The notes under the pieces: model-generated
The model's input: only the letters and a program-made list of their open reading frames with translations
The model's database searches: none
What the model was told of the DNA's origin: nothing
In this document: positions 1 to 9,300 of the stretch, in pieces
Layout of the letters: each line of letters opens with the position of its first letter
Numbering within the stretch: the stretch's first letter is position 1
Source of the DNA: an uncultured Sphaerochaeta sp.
Lineage (GTDB): Bacteria > Spirochaetota > Spirochaetia > Sphaerochaetales > Sphaerochaetaceae
Assembly (NCBI RefSeq): GCF_963666015.1
Contig: NZ_OY762555.1
Location: 3,311,607-3,375,606, forward strand
DNA: 64,000 bases
Reading direction: 5' to 3'
Position numbers and translations under genes: made by a program

Positions 1-2314
1 GTATGACTTCAACAAGCTACCGGCTGAACATTGGTCGCACCCATCACGGGTGCGTGGATTGAAACCCTGGTATCAAAATGGACATTTGATGTGTACAACC
101 GTCGCACCCATCACGGGTGCGTGGATTGAAACATTTAACAAATATAGAAAACTCAGTAGAAATCACGTCGCACCCATCACGGGTGCGTGGATTGAAACAA
201 GTATCAAATGTAACTACATCGTGGGACACTATGTCGCACCCATCACGGGTGCGTGGATTGAAACGCCCAATCTCCGTACTCCTTGCCAAAGGATAGACGT
301 CGCACCCATCACGGGTGCGTGGATTGAAACATAATCACCGGAACCTATAACTACACAATTATCCGTCGCACCCATCACGGGTGCGTGGATTGAAACAAGA
401 TAGAAACAAACAATTCCCAGACTGCCAGTGTTGTCGCACCCATCACGGGTGCGTGGATTGAAACGGCCATAGCATCAACATTTGTCGTGGTGATGATAGG
501 TCGCACCCATCACGGGTGCGTGGATTGAAACAGCCTTGCCTTTGGCGCCGAAGCAGCTCTTACGAGGTCGCACCCATCACGGGTGCGTGGATTGAAACCT
601 CATCTTCCCACGCTCAAACTCAAAGACGTTGGTCGCACCCATCACGGGTGCGTGGATTGAAACTACTGGTTTTGTAGCAGGTCTTGGAGTTTGGACGTCG
701 CACCCATCACGGGTGCGTGGATTGAAACACCTGACGCCGGCTGAATGAGGACATTAAACAACGTCGCACCCATCACGGGTGCGTGGATTGAAACATCACT
801 AAAGTTCTATATGGGTATCTTTCATCTTGTCGCACCCATCACGGGTGCGTGGATTGAAACACAGAGATATGCAAAGAAACCGGTATAGTCTATGGGTCGC
901 ACCCATCACGGGTGCGTGGATTGAAACAACACTCATAACTGTATCAATCACCTATGGGGGAGTCGCACCCATCACGGGTGCGTGGATTGAAACATCAATA
1001 GTTGTCTGGAGAAGGGTATCTCTTTTTGTCGCACCCATCACGGGTGCGTGGATTGAAACATTCTGCCCGGCAGCATAATCTAGCGTATATGTAGTCGCAC
1101 CCATCACGGGTGCGTGGATTGAAACCTTTTGGATTACCTTCCAAACCATCATCTTTCCGTCGCACCCATCACGGGTGCGTGGATTGAAACATATTTACTC
1201 CTTTACTTCCACAAATTCTCCGTGTCGCACCCATCACGGGTGCGTGGATTGAAACTCTAGTAATTGCTCACATTGCTTACATGTTTTCCGTCGCACCCAT
1301 CACGGGTGCGTGGATTGAAACCCTGCCCGACCGCCGCCTGTATATCCATTGTCCCGTCGCACCCATCACGGGTGCGTGGATTGAAACATATCAAACGGCC
1401 TGTATTCGCTCATCGTAATTTGTCGCACCCATCACGGGTGCGTGGATTGAAACTTCCCTTCTTCTACGTGCCTGGCAAGGACCTTGTGTCGCACCCATCA
1501 CGGGTGCGTGGATTGAAACCCAAACTCCAAGACTTGGTCAATCGGTTCTTACGTCGCACCCATCACGGGTGCGTGGATTGAAACCTTTTCGATGAGAAAA
1601 ACGCTACCCCATCATCCAGTCGCACCCATCACGGGTGCGTGGATTGAAACATTGCAAAGCTCCTGCACGTGGTCGAAGAAATCCGTCGCACCCATCACGG
1701 GTGCGTGGATTGAAACATTGCAAAGCTCCTGCACGTGGTCGAAGAAATCCGTCGCACCCATCACGGGTGCGTGGATTGAAACTGATATAGACCAGTGGCA
1801 GGAAAGCCGAAAGAGTGTCGCACCCATCACGGGTGCGTGGATTGAAACAGTGCTGACGTGGTAAGACTCGACCACTGGTTGGAGTCGCACCCATCACGGG
1901 TGCGTGGATTGAAACTTCAGCAATGCATCCAACAGAAGATTGAAAGACGAGTCGCACCCATCACGGGTGCGTGGATTGAAACACGTTAATCGAAGGCTTG
2001 AAGGCACCAGCGGTGGGTCGCACCCATCACGGGTGCGTGGATTGAAACTCAAAGTACATGGTGTCACTGTAGAGGTGCTTGAAGTCGCACCCATCACGGG
2101 TGCGTGGATTGAAACAACTTTCCCATTGATAGTACCTAGCTGATTTTCCGTCGCACCCATCACGGGTGCGTGGATTGAAACATCTGTCCGCTGTAAGTCT
2201 TTCGCCCTCGGTAGGCGTCGCACCCATTTCGGGTGCGTGGATTGAAACATCACTTGTGAGAAGGTGGAGAATGAGATCAGGCGTCGCATCTCGTGAAGGT
2301 TCGTGGATTGTCCC
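1..2314 (+). CRISPR. Type I-C-style CRISPR array, trailer end (35 repeats, 34 complete spacers in view)
   Basis: A 32-nt repeat beginning GTCGCACCC and ending GTGGATTGAAAC recurs every 65-68 nt from 34 to 2248, with spacers of 33-36 nt. Length, internal stem (GCACCC/GGGTGC) and the ATTGAAAC end match subtype I-C repeats. Repeats start at 34, 101, 167, 233, 299, 365, 433 and so on to 2217. The unit at 2217-2248 carries TTC instead of CAC in the loop, and the last at 2283-2314 is badly decayed (GTCGCATCTCG, ending TTGTCCC). Terminal decay marks the trailer, so leader and cas genes should lie left of base 1; bases 1-33 are a spacer. No cas gene is in the window. Spacers at 1651-1684 and 1717-1750 are identical. 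Confidence 0.98.
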
Positions 2315-2354
2315 AAAATTTTGTTAGACCACGACAGTTTTAGAACTTGATAGA

Positions 2355-2379
2355 CCCACTAGCTTGAGGTACTAGTGGG
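2355..2379. other. Hairpin CCCACTAG/CTAGTGGG
   Basis: An 8-bp perfect inverted repeat (2355-2362 and 2372-2379) with a 9-nt loop lies just beyond the array. No T-run follows on either strand, so a simple terminator is not supported. The stretch 2310-2335 (TGTCCCAAAATTTTGTTAGACC) resembles terminal sequences of some IS3-family elements, but no transposase is present. Confidence 0.5.
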
Positions 2380-2430
2380 AGAATCTTGTTCTGCCGCATT
2401 CTTTTGGGATATGTAGATCATTTGCAAATA

Positions 2431-2457
2431 TAATCTACGCAATAATTGCGTAGATTA
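2431..2457. other. 27-nt near-perfect palindrome, 12-bp arms with a 3-nt centre
   Basis: TAATCTACGCAA (2431-2442) and its exact reverse complement (2446-2457) flank TAA. Such a tight palindrome suits a dimeric regulator site or a folded RNA. It lies in the AT-rich gap between the CRISPR trailer and tRNA-Leu, and no gene starts nearby. A further short hairpin, AATCTCA-TAG-TGAGATT, is at 2484-2500. Confidence 0.6.
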
Positions 2458-2551
2458 ATAAACGTAAATGTTAATTCGCGGGGAATCTCATAGTGAGATT
2501 TGATTAAATAAGGTGTAAAAAATATTAAGTGTTAAAAATATAATAAATTAG

Positions 2552-2635
2552 TGCCGAAAGCGGGACTTGAACCCGCACTCCATTGCTGAAAAGGGATTTT
2601 AAGTCCCTTGTGTCTACCAATTCCACCATTTCGGC
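2552..2635 (-). tRNA. tRNA-Leu (anticodon UAA)
   Basis: On the minus strand the sequence runs from GCCGAAATGG to TTTCGGC plus discriminator A. It has a 7-bp acceptor stem, an anticodon arm AGGGA-CTTAAAA-TCCCT with anticodon TAA, a long variable arm (class II) and a T-arm GCGGGTTCAAGTCCCGC. It decodes UUA leucine codons. The 3' CCA is not encoded (the bases after the discriminator are CT), so it must be added post-transcriptionally. Confidence 0.97.
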
Positions 2636-2640
2636 TGGTG

Positions 2641-3114
2641 TTATCTATCATCCTCCGTATCTACCGTACGGGGGAGCACATTTGCCTCTGTCTTGATCGG
2701 TATCAGACGCTTGATAAACGGCTGTACCCCGACATAGGTCTTCTGGAACTCATCTTCACTCTCCTTGAGTGCTGCCTGCCAGGCGGCTCCAAAGCCAGGG
2801 CTATTGATCGTCAGTCGATCGACAGCAAGTTGGTAGACCTGCAGACGAGCGAGTTCTTTTCTTCCTGGTTTCTGTGAGTACGTGTTCATCGTGATGCGGA
2901 GGTTCTCATTCTGCTTCTTCAGCTCTTCGTTTTGTTCCTTCAGCTTGGACAGACCTTCGCTTTCCAAGTCCATTCGGTCTGTCAGCATCCGCTTCAGCCG
3001 CTCGTTCTCCTTGTTTGCTGCAAGGATCTCCTTGTGCCGTTTAACGGACATGGTAACCACGAGGACAATAGCGAGTACTACGCCAACGCCGAGGCCGATT
3101 AGAAAGTTCTGCAT
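2641..3114 (-). CDS. Small membrane-anchored coiled-coil protein, function unknown
   Basis: 157 aa. One N-terminal membrane segment (about residues 4-24, glycine/valine rich) is followed by basic residues (VKRHK) and a charged coiled-coil stretch (about 30-75, rich in K, E and L with repeated KEQNEELKKQNENL-like heptads). The C-terminal 80 residues are mixed and unrecognised. Start chosen at 3114 because GGAG stands 7-8 bases upstream; the longer reading from 3192 lacks this. It lies 103 bases downstream of the threonine-synthase-like gene, with a hairpin between (3183-3202). Not assigned to any family from sequence alone; a scaffold or septum-type role would be a guess. Confidence 0.75.
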   Translation of the reverse strand: MQNFLIGLGVGVVLAIVLVVTMSVKRHKEILAANKENERLKRMLTDRMDLESEGLSKLKEQNEELKKQNENLRITMNTYSQKPGRKELARLQVYQLAVDRLTINSPGFGAAWQAALKESEDEFQKTYVGVQPFIKRLIPIKTEANVLPRTVDTEDDR

Positions 3115-3182
3115 GCGAATCTCCTCATCACAGGTCAAAAGGTACTGTAAGCGGGCAATTTTGTCAAAGGAGAAAGAAGATT

Positions 3183-3202
3183 GCGGTGCCATTTGACACC
3201 GC
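3183..3202 (-). terminator. Hairpin downstream of the threonine-synthase-like gene
   Basis: GCGGTG/CACCGC arms with an 8-nt loop, extended by outer GGAGAAAG/CTTTCTCC pairing. On the minus strand it is followed by a T/C-rich stretch rather than a clean T-run, so it is a moderate terminator candidate. A TTGACA-type -35 for the next gene lies close by (about 3165-3170 on this strand). Confidence 0.45.
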
Positions 3203-3216
3203 TTTCTCCTGTTTTT

Positions 3217-4440
3217 TTACTTGAATCGATTTCTGACCGCCTCTTTGCTGTTCTCGATTGCCTCTGGTATGGAGACTTTACCCTCAAAAACAGCCATATC
3301 CTTGAAGCCAGTACCGGTAAGTAAGCAACAAACTTCAACATCCTCACCAAACTTCTCTCTAAGCATTTCGCTATCAGCTCTAAGCGCTGCCCATGCACAA
3401 GCAGCTGCAGGCTCTACGAAAATACCCGCTTCCTTGGCAAGCTCAAACTGAGCATCAAGGATCTCTGAATCATCCACCTCTGTTGCCCAGCCATTACTCT
3501 CGTTGATGTACCTTACCGCCATTCTACCGTTAGCAGGGCTCTCTACGCTGATTGAATCTGCACGGGTGGTTGCCTTTGGCAGGTTGGTGAAATCACCGCT
3601 CTTCCAAGCGGTGCTGATCGCATTGCTCTGCTTGCTCTGTGCACAAACAAGTTGAGGGACTTTCTCGATTAAACCAGCTTCCTTTAGGTCATAGAAGCCC
3701 TTGTAAACACCAGCGAAGATACAACCATCACCTACAGGTACATACACCACGTCTGGTACCTTACGCCCCAGCTGCTCGAAAAGCTCAATGGAAACACTCT
3801 TCTTTCCTTCGATGGTCATAGGGTTGTAAGCAGTATTCCTGTTGATTCCTCCGAACTCATCGGTATAGGCAATGGAGAGTGCAAATGCATCGTCATAGCT
3901 TCCCTTTACCGGAACAACAGTAGCCCCGTACAATACACTCTGCATCAGCTTATTCACTGGTGCGGTTGCCGGTACAAAGAGCACAATCTCAAGACCATAG
4001 GCAGCACCTGCACAACTCATTGCAGCTCCTGCATTTCCCGTGGATGCCAAGGCAATCTTGTTCTGGTTATGATAAAGAGCCTGGGCAGCGATCAATTGGC
4101 TTGCACGATCCTTGAAGGACCCTGAGGGGAGTGCACTGTCAAGCTTGCATGCCAAGTTCTTCAGTCCGTACTTGGTGGCAAGCCGTTTTGGTTTTGCTAC
4201 AGGAGTCCCTCCCACAGGATAGACATCCTTGTCAGGGACCGGGTAGGGGAAGAAATCATACATAGAGACATGGTCCTGCTTTGCAAGTATCTCTACATCT
4301 TCCTTATTCAATTTTACAATCACATTCCCTTTGGGAAATGAGGTGCCATCATTCTCTTTGGCACAGGAAGGGCATTGATAGAATACCTCATCCGTCTCAT
4401 AGATTGATCCACAGTCACAACATTCATAGGTAAAACGCAT
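3217..4440 (-). CDS. thrC: Threonine synthase-like PLP enzyme with N-terminal zinc ribbon
   Basis: 407 aa. The N-terminus carries two Cys pairs (CCDC near residue 8 and CPSC near 24), the zinc-ribbon seen in one branch of threonine synthases. The fold-type II core has the PLP lysine in SGSFKDRAS (about residue 110), the phosphate-binding STGNAGAA and a C-terminal LLTGTGFKD. The known family reaction is O-phosphohomoserine to threonine. Context is unusual: no homoserine or aspartate-family genes are adjacent. Instead it follows another PLP enzyme and lies divergent to the purine cluster, so a specialised lyase acting on a purine-derived amino acid such as 2,3-diaminopropionate is an alternative (inference). 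Start ATG with AAGGAGGAACC upstream. Confidence 0.8.
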   Translation of the reverse strand: MRFTYECCDCGSIYETDEVFYQCPSCAKENDGTSFPKGNVIVKLNKEDVEILAKQDHVSMYDFFPYPVPDKDVYPVGGTPVAKPKRLATKYGLKNLACKLDSALPSGSFKDRASQLIAAQALYHNQNKIALASTGNAGAAMSCAGAAYGLEIVLFVPATAPVNKLMQSVLYGATVVPVKGSYDDAFALSIAYTDEFGGINRNTAYNPMTIEGKKSVSIELFEQLGRKVPDVVYVPVGDGCIFAGVYKGFYDLKEAGLIEKVPQLVCAQSKQSNAISTAWKSGDFTNLPKATTRADSISVESPANGRMAVRYINESNGWATEVDDSEILDAQFELAKEAGIFVEPAAACAWAALRADSEMLREKFGEDVEVCCLLTGTGFKDMAVFEGKVSIPEAIENSKEAVRNRFK

Positions 4441-4458
4441 GGTTCCTCCTTATCAAGA

Positions 4459-4485
4459 AAATGCCGGACACAAGGCCCGGCATTT
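4459..4485 (-). terminator. Hairpin between the two PLP enzyme genes
   Basis: Perfect 9-bp arms AAATGCCGG/CCGGCATTT with a 9-nt loop lie between the stop of the 488-aa gene (4501) and the start of the threonine-synthase-like gene (4440). On the minus strand it ends in TTTTC. It may terminate or attenuate transcription, or stabilise the upstream message. Confidence 0.55.
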
Positions 4486-4500
4486 GTTGCTTTACTTGAC

Positions 4501-5967
4501 CTATTTAGCCAAGACTTCCTTGTTGAACGCTTCGATCAACTCGTCAATCTGGTCAGCCATTTTGGGAATATCCTTCCAGTAGTTCTTATCATACCACTGT
4601 GCATTGATTTCCTCATAGGTCTTGCCCTGCTGTTCAACCCAAGTATAGTACTTCAGGTTGTGTACAGCCAGACGATCGTAGTAGTTGAGTTCCTTCAGGT
4701 TGTCGATGCCCTGTGCGTGAGCACAAGCTGCAAGTGCGCGGATTGCTGCACTCTCGTCGAACTTGCCCTGGATCTCATCCTGCTCCTTCAAGCGGGAGGT
4801 GTACATCTCTGAGCTGTCGGTAAGGACTGTGATGATCACATCCTCTTCATCCATCTCATAGTACTTTGCCATCTTCATTGCTGCCAAGACATTGCCGATA
4901 CCACTGATACCATAGAACTGCAACTCGTCGATGGCTTTGGAGTCAACGCCCATCTTCTTGAGGTACTTGATACCAACAGGATCATTGAACAAGCGATAGA
5001 GGTCCATGCAGTCCTGGTCATCAACTGCAGCGATCATATCGGTATTCTTTACATTGTGTACCCAGGGAACGTGCTTGTCTCCGATACCTTCAATGCGGTG
5101 ACCCCCAAATCCATTTCGCAGGAGGGTAGGGCACTGCAGTGCTTCAGCAGCCACAATCTTGAGATTGTGGAAATGTTCCTTAAGGAAATCGCCTGCAGCC
5201 AGTGTGCCGCCACTACCGGTAGCTGAAACATACCCGCGGACGTTCTCAGGGGCGACATTCTCTTTCTTGAGTGCTTCGAGGATTGCAGCTCCAGTTACCT
5301 TATAATGCCAGAGGTAGTTACCGAACTGGTCGAACTGATTGAAAATAACAATATTGTTGCCTCTTTCAGCATCAAGTTCATGGCACTTGTCAAAAATTTC
5401 CTTTACATTGGACTCACAGCCTGGGGTTGCAATCACTTCGCCTGCAACTTCTTTCAGCCAATTGAATCGTTCCTGGCTCATTTCTTCAGGAAGAATTGCA
5501 ATGGATTCACAGTTCAGGAGTGCACTGTTGTATGCACCACCACGGCAGTAGTTACCGGTGGAAGGCCAAACAGCCTGCTGGTGAACGGAGTCAAAGTTTC
5601 CAGAAACCAAAGCGGGAGCGAGACAACCATAGGTTGCGCCTACTTTATGAGCACCGGTAGGGAACCACTTGCCGACCAAGGCAAGAATTCTTGCCTTTAC
5701 ACCGGTAATTTCATGAGGTACTTCAATATAGTTAACACCACCGAAGGTTCCGCCCTGTTTGGTAGGTTCGTTATTCCAGGTAATTCTGAATAGGTTCGTC
5801 GGATCGACATCCCAAAGTCCTACATGGGTAAGTTTCTCTTTAATATCAGCAGGTACGGTTGAAGGATCCATCATCTGCTTAAACGTAGGAAGTAAAATGT
5901 TTTTCTCCCTACAACGTTGGATATTCTTTTTCCGTACTTCTTCATTGACATTCAAATTAATTAGCAT
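4501..5967 (-). CDS. Fold-type II PLP-dependent enzyme (cysteine synthase/ammonia-lyase superfamily), substrate unknown
   Basis: 488 aa. The probable PLP Schiff-base lysine is in PTGAHKVGAT (about residue 107), with an asparagine in a PSTGNYCRGG loop and a glycine-rich phosphate loop ATGSGGTLAAGD (about 250). The C-terminal 70 residues (aromatic, YYTWVEQQGKTYEEINAQWYDKNYW) extend beyond the usual core of about 320-400 aa. It is the first gene of the minus-strand unit that diverges from ygfK across 382 bases. Known purine clusters use YgeX, a fold-type II diaminopropionate ammonia-lyase, which is missing here; this protein is a candidate replacement (inference). Cysteine or D-amino-acid lyase activity is also possible. 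Start ATG at 5967 with GGAGGAATAGGC upstream. Confidence 0.8.
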   Translation of the reverse strand: MLINLNVNEEVRKKNIQRCREKNILLPTFKQMMDPSTVPADIKEKLTHVGLWDVDPTNLFRITWNNEPTKQGGTFGGVNYIEVPHEITGVKARILALVGKWFPTGAHKVGATYGCLAPALVSGNFDSVHQQAVWPSTGNYCRGGAYNSALLNCESIAILPEEMSQERFNWLKEVAGEVIATPGCESNVKEIFDKCHELDAERGNNIVIFNQFDQFGNYLWHYKVTGAAILEALKKENVAPENVRGYVSATGSGGTLAAGDFLKEHFHNLKIVAAEALQCPTLLRNGFGGHRIEGIGDKHVPWVHNVKNTDMIAAVDDQDCMDLYRLFNDPVGIKYLKKMGVDSKAIDELQFYGISGIGNVLAAMKMAKYYEMDEEDVIITVLTDSSEMYTSRLKEQDEIQGKFDESAAIRALAACAHAQGIDNLKELNYYDRLAVHNLKYYTWVEQQGKTYEEINAQWYDKNYWKDIPKMADQIDELIEAFNKEVLAK

Positions 5968-6249
5968 GCCTATTCCTCCGTGGTGACACTTGGTTACTGT
6001 TTTTTAGATTAGTCAAGTATACCGTAATGAGAAAAAATGTAAAGAGAATATTCGTAAAAGTTGAATTTTTGAAAACTAATTTGCGTTAAGTGGTAGTTAG
6101 AATCGATAATACTAGCGAAAAGTGCGTTTTTTTCGATAGACATTGATGCTATACTCATACCAGAAGAGTTCCTTTTTTATATGTCATTGGCATTTGGGGA
6201 TATACAAAGAATTTCAGAGAGGGTGTTCATCGTTGGTATGAAATGTTTG

Positions 6250-6265
6250 TTGCGAAATGTTGCAA
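6250..6265 (+). promoter_or_regulatory. Candidate purine-regulon operator, copy 1 (upstream of ygfK)
   Basis: TTGCGAAATGTTGCAA, an imperfect palindrome. It differs in 2 of 16 positions from the copy before adenine deaminase at 23182. It ends 6 bases before the -35 hexamer, a position typical of an activator site. The binding protein is not identifiable in this window. Confidence 0.6.
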
Positions 6266-6271
6266 AAAATA

Positions 6272-6299
6272 TTGACTTCTCTTCAATCTGCATTAGAAT
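6272..6299 (+). promoter_or_regulatory. Sigma-70-type promoter of the ygfK operon
   Basis: TTGACT (6272-6277), a 16-bp spacer and TAGAAT (6294-6299). Start of transcription is expected near 6306, leaving a leader of about 44 bases with AAGGAG before the ATG at 6350. Confidence 0.65.
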
Positions 6300-6349
6300 G
6301 AGAAAGGGTCGGGTAGTGAACCCGGCGACACCTTTCGAAGGAGTGAGTA

Positions 6350-9300
6350 ATGGGAGACATTATGCGCCCAGTTCCCTTCACGGAACTTATTAGCCGTATC
6401 GTTGGTGAGTACAGAAATCACCATACCATATTCGGTATTGCCGAAGAACAATTTTATCATGAGAGCGGCAAGCACAGCCTGAACGTATTCTCCCAGAGTT
6501 GTGCCACACCCTGCGGGCCTGCTGCAGGCCCCCACACCCAGTTGGCCCAGAATATCATCGCAAGCTATCTTGTCGGTGGTAGGTTCATGGAGTTGAAGAC
6601 AGTCCAGGTGCTTGATACCCTGGAGATTGAGAAACCCTGTATTGATGCACGAGATGAGGGATACAACGTTGAGTGGTCCAGTGAGTTTACCCTTCCCAAA
6701 GCATGGGACGAGTATGCAAAAGCCTGGATTATCCTGCATCTGCTGGAAGCAGTAATGCAGAAAGGAAAGTTCGAGAAACCTTCCTTTATCTTTAACATGT
6801 CTGTTGGGTACAACTTGGAAGGCATCAAGACAGAGAAGATGCAGAAATTCATTGACTCCATGATCGATGCACGTAAAGATGAACGCTTTTCTGAGTACTT
6901 GCAGGAGCTGGAAGTGCTGATTGAAGAAGGGTTGTTTGAAGGCACTCCTTGGGAAGGGCTCGAAAAGAAGGTCAAAGGCATCAGTGAGAAGATCAGCTGG
7001 AATATCAGCCCATCGACTACGCTCAGCACGATGCATGGATGTCCTCCAAAAGAAATTGAAGCCATCTGCAGCTATATGCTGACAGAGAAGAAGGTAGACA
7101 CCTTTGTAAAGCTCAACCCAACCTTGCTCGGATTTGATACGGTTCGTACAATACTTGATGATCTCGGGTTTGATTACCTTACCCTCAGCAGGGAAAGCTT
7201 TGAGCACGACCTGCAATACCCCGATGCAATTGCCATGTTGCATCGCCTGGTTGACCTCGCAAAGAAAGAGGGCAGAGGTTTTGGTGTAAAACTGACCAAC
7301 ACCCTTGGATCAGTGAACGACCAGGGAGTACTTCCCGGCGGTGAGATGTACATGTCAGGCCGTACCTTGCTTCCTATCTCCACAACTGTGGGACTCAAGC
7401 TCAGTAAGGAGTTTGACGGCAAACTCCCTATCAGCTACAGTGGTGGGGCCAATGCCTTTACGATCAAAGCATTATTTGAGAGTGGTATCAGGCCTATTAC
7501 CCTGGCAACTGATATGCTCAAGCCAGGTGGCTACACCCGCATGAAACAGCTTGTGGAAATCCTTGAAGAGAGTGATGCCTGGAAGATGGATGGCATTGAT
7601 GTTGAGAAACTCGAAAAGCTCTCAGAGGATGCACGAGCGGGTAAGTATGCCGTAGCTGAAAAAGACTTCAGGGGAACTGATACCGTGAAGATTGGGGAGA
7701 AGCTCCCCCTCTTTGATTGCTATGTTGCACCTTGCCAGACTGCTTGTCCGATCCATCAGGACGTACCAGAGTATGTACAGCTTGTTGGCCAGGGCCGCTA
7801 TGGCGAAGCCTTGGCAGTCATCTACGACAAGAACGCACTTCCCTCCATCACCGGTCACATCTGTGACCACCAGTGCCAACTGCACTGTACCCGCATGGAT
7901 TATGAGGGAGCAGTTCGTATCCGTGATATGAAGCGTATTGCAGTAGAGAACGGATTTGAGGAGTACAAGCAGCTCTGGGAAGGTCCAACTGACAAAGCTG
8001 AAATCAAGGCTGCAGTTGTTGGCTCAGGTCCTGCAGGACTTTCTGCGGCATATTTCCTTGCGAGAGCAGGTTTCGATACCGCGGTCTTCGAGAGGGAAGA
8101 GAGTGCAGGTGGTGTCGTTCGCCATGTCATCCCTGGATTTCGCCTTCCTGTGGAAGCAATTGAGAGTGATGTCGAATTCATCAAGGCTCACGGTGTACAG
8201 TTCAATTATGGAGTAGATGCAGAGAAAATGACCGTAGAAGCACTACGTGCTCAAGGTTACTCCCGTATCTTCTACGCAATCGGAAGTGAAGTGGACAATG
8301 ATATTCCCTTGCAGGGGGACCGGAGCAGGGTAAGACCCTCTCTCTCCTTCCTCTCTGCATTCAGGAAAGATCCATCAACCCTATCCCTTGGCAAGCATGT
8401 TGTGGTTGTCGGTGGTGGAAACACTGCGATGGACAGCGCACGAGCCGCTACCAGGATCAAGGGTGTTGAGAAGGTTTCGGTAATCTATCGAAGAACCGAG
8501 AAGGAGATGCCGGCTGACCATGAAGAGTATGGAATGGCACAGGATGAGAATGTTGAGTTCATCTTCCTTGCAAATCCTGAACGCTTCGATGGCAATATGC
8601 TCACTGTCCGAAAGATGGAACTCGGTGAAATGGATGCCAGCGGAAGACGAAGACCCGTGGCGACCGAAGAGACCTTCACCATTGAAGCAGACACCATGAT
8701 CACTGCAATTGGTGAACATGCCGATACTGAGAAGCTTACTTGGTACGGAGTGCCTGTCAACGAGAAGGGTTGGGCTAAGGCAGATGAGGAGACCAAGGAG
8801 TCTGAAGTTTCAGATGTATACGTCATTGGTGACGCACAGAGTGGCCCTTCTACTGTGGTAAGGTGTATCGCAAGTGCTCGTTCGGCGGTTGAAGCCGCCA
8901 TCGACAAGGTGCTTGGTCCTGAAGAGGAAGAGCACGAACATGTGCACGATGAGCATTGTGACCATGACCACGAAGATGATGATGCATTTGAAGAAGAAGA
9001 GATGAGCGACGAAGAGAGGGTGCAGCTCGAAAAGGATGAGAATGAGTTCTTCGCAGACGTAACTGAAAAGAAGAGCAAAATTCTCTCTCCGAAGGAGTTC
9101 GGTGATAAGAAATTTGCAGCAACTGAGGCTGCTCGCTGTATGGAATGCTCCTACCTCTGTAATAAGTGTGTGGATGTATGTCCGAACCGCGCAAACGTTG
9201 CAATTGATGTAAGGAATCTCGGGTTGTTTGCAGACCCCTTCCAGATTCTCCACCTCGATGCATACTGCAACGAGTGTGGCAACTGTGAAACGTTCTGTCC

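Larger units (their letters stand above)
5968..6349. promoter_or_regulatory. Divergent regulatory region between PLP enzymes and ygfK
   Basis: 382 bases without a credible gene. The right half holds the ygfK promoter and the TTGCR-N6-TGCAR site (entered separately). The left half is AT-rich. A TATACT hexamer near 6150 could be part of another promoter but lacks a convincing -35. Confidence 0.6.

Noticed and set aside
44-2316. Open reading frames running through the CRISPR array on both strands (repeats read as VAPITGAWIET, SIHAPVMGAT or FNPRTRDGCD)
   Set aside because: They are translations of the repeat units; there is no RBS, and the period equals the repeat-spacer unit.
6293-7243. 316-codon minus-strand open frame opposite ygfK
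   Set aside because: It is antisense to a conserved gene with all motifs intact, has no recognisable domain, and reflects codon bias of ygfK.
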